42,417 nt of DNA. Origin: Nocardioides mangrovicus (lineage in GTDB: Bacteria > Actinomycetota > Actinomycetes > Propionibacteriales > Nocardioidaceae). Each line of letters opens with the position of its first letter. The first letter of the stretch is position 1. Shown here in pieces: positions 42,186 to 42,417 of the stretch. The stretch spans positions 692,605-735,021 of the forward strand of contig NZ_RDBE01000001.1 of the NCBI RefSeq assembly GCF_003674065.1, read 5' to 3'. The translations under genes were made by a program, and so were the position numbers. The notes below the pieces were generated by a model. It made no database searches. It worked only from the letters and a program-made list of their open reading frames with translations, and was not told where the DNA came from.

Positions 42186-42417
42186 ATGACTCCCAACGAC
42201 ACCAGCGCCACGACGTCGGACGGCAAGGGCCTGTCCGGCAAGCTCATGCCCGAGCTGCGCCAGATCGCCGCCGGGCTGGGCGTGAAGACCGCCGGCCTGA
42301 AGAAGGCCGACCTCCTCGGCGCGATCCGCGCCGCCCAATCCGGTGGCTCCTCCGGCAGCTCTTCTTCTAGCTCCTCCGGTGACCGGCAGAACGGTGACCG
42401 GCAGAACGGTGACCGGC
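42186..42417 (+). CDS. rho: Transcription termination factor Rho (3' part off the right edge)
   Basis: The visible 77 codons hold the Rho N-terminal helix bundle (LSGKLMPELRQIAAGLGVKT, GLKKADLLGAIRAAQ) followed by a serine-rich stretch and the start of a repeat GDRQN, as in the long disordered insertion of actinobacterial Rho proteins. The position after thrB matches the mycobacterial order. ATG at 42186. The ATPase part is outside the window. Confidence 0.9.
   Translation, partial: MTPNDTSATTSDGKGLSGKLMPELRQIAAGLGVKTAGLKKADLLGAIRAAQSGGSSGSSSSSSSGDRQNGDRQNGDR
42378..42417 (+). repeat. 15-bp in-frame tandem repeat in rho
   Basis: GGTGACCGGCAGAAC occurs at 42378-42392 and 42393-42407 and begins again at 42408, encoding repeated GDRQN units. 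The array may continue beyond the edge. Confidence 0.9.

Overview
The window is a high-GC chromosomal segment of an actinobacterium. It carries mycothiol-system SigR/RsrA, WhiB1, a PdtaS-type kinase, a SigF/RsbW pair, the E2-E1 fusion oxoglutarate dehydrogenase (Kgd), the actinobacterial mini-protein bL37, Ni-superoxide dismutase and the argS-lysA-hom-thrC-thrB-rho block. The gene set, and short intergenic repeats of a kind I associate with Nocardioides, suggest the family Nocardioidaceae; that placement is inference. I see no prophage, IS element, CRISPR array or plasmid gene. This is mostly core genome with a few accessory genes.

Layout. 1-2.6 kb: FKBP isomerase (cut by the left edge), a repeat- and hairpin-rich gap, CBS protein, HisN phosphatase, DUF2231 membrane protein. 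2.6-4.9 kb: rsgA and aroA on the minus strand. 5-8.7 kb: ArsR regulator and MFS pump with a palindromic operator, DoxX protein, SRAP protein, small alpha/beta hydrolase. 8.7-12.7 kb: redox and signalling locus sigR-rsrA, bL37, FlK-like thioesterase, GNAT, pdtaS, whiB1. 12.9-14.6 kb: small membrane protein and sigF-rsbW. 14.6-15.7 kb: tandem repeats, sodN and divergent sodX. 15.7-25 kb: malic enzyme, two MFS transporters, MDR oxidoreductase, DUF2079 protein, TetR regulator, secreted beta-rich protein, epoxide-hydrolase-like protein. 24.7-29.4 kb: kgd, DUF6104 protein and an AAA ATPase in one minus-strand unit. 29.5-32.1 kb: overlapping operon of serine hydrolase, dipeptide epimerase and NlpC/P60 peptidase, read here as murein-peptide recycling. 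32.1-35.1 kb: HNH-nuclease lipoprotein and a membrane GGDEF-EAL protein. 35.3-42.4 kb: tRNA-Arg(CCG) and the operon argS-lysA-hom-thrC-thrB followed by rho (cut by the right edge).

How the genes work together. The SigR locus has a textbook SigR promoter (GGAAT-N18-GTT) in front of sigR, which implies autoregulated thiol-stress control. lysA, hom, thrC and thrB supply lysine, threonine and the methionine precursor. Kgd and malic enzyme are central carbon enzymes. Many genes have a -10-like hexamer 6-7 bases before the start codon and no Shine-Dalgarno sequence, so leaderless transcription looks common. Convergent genes often overlap at their 3' ends.

The least explained parts are the hairpin and duplication cluster at 382-683, the decaying 81-bp tandem repeat behind sodN, the inverted-repeat region before the GGDEF-EAL gene, the murein-recycling cassette, and the kgd-DUF6104-ATPase unit.
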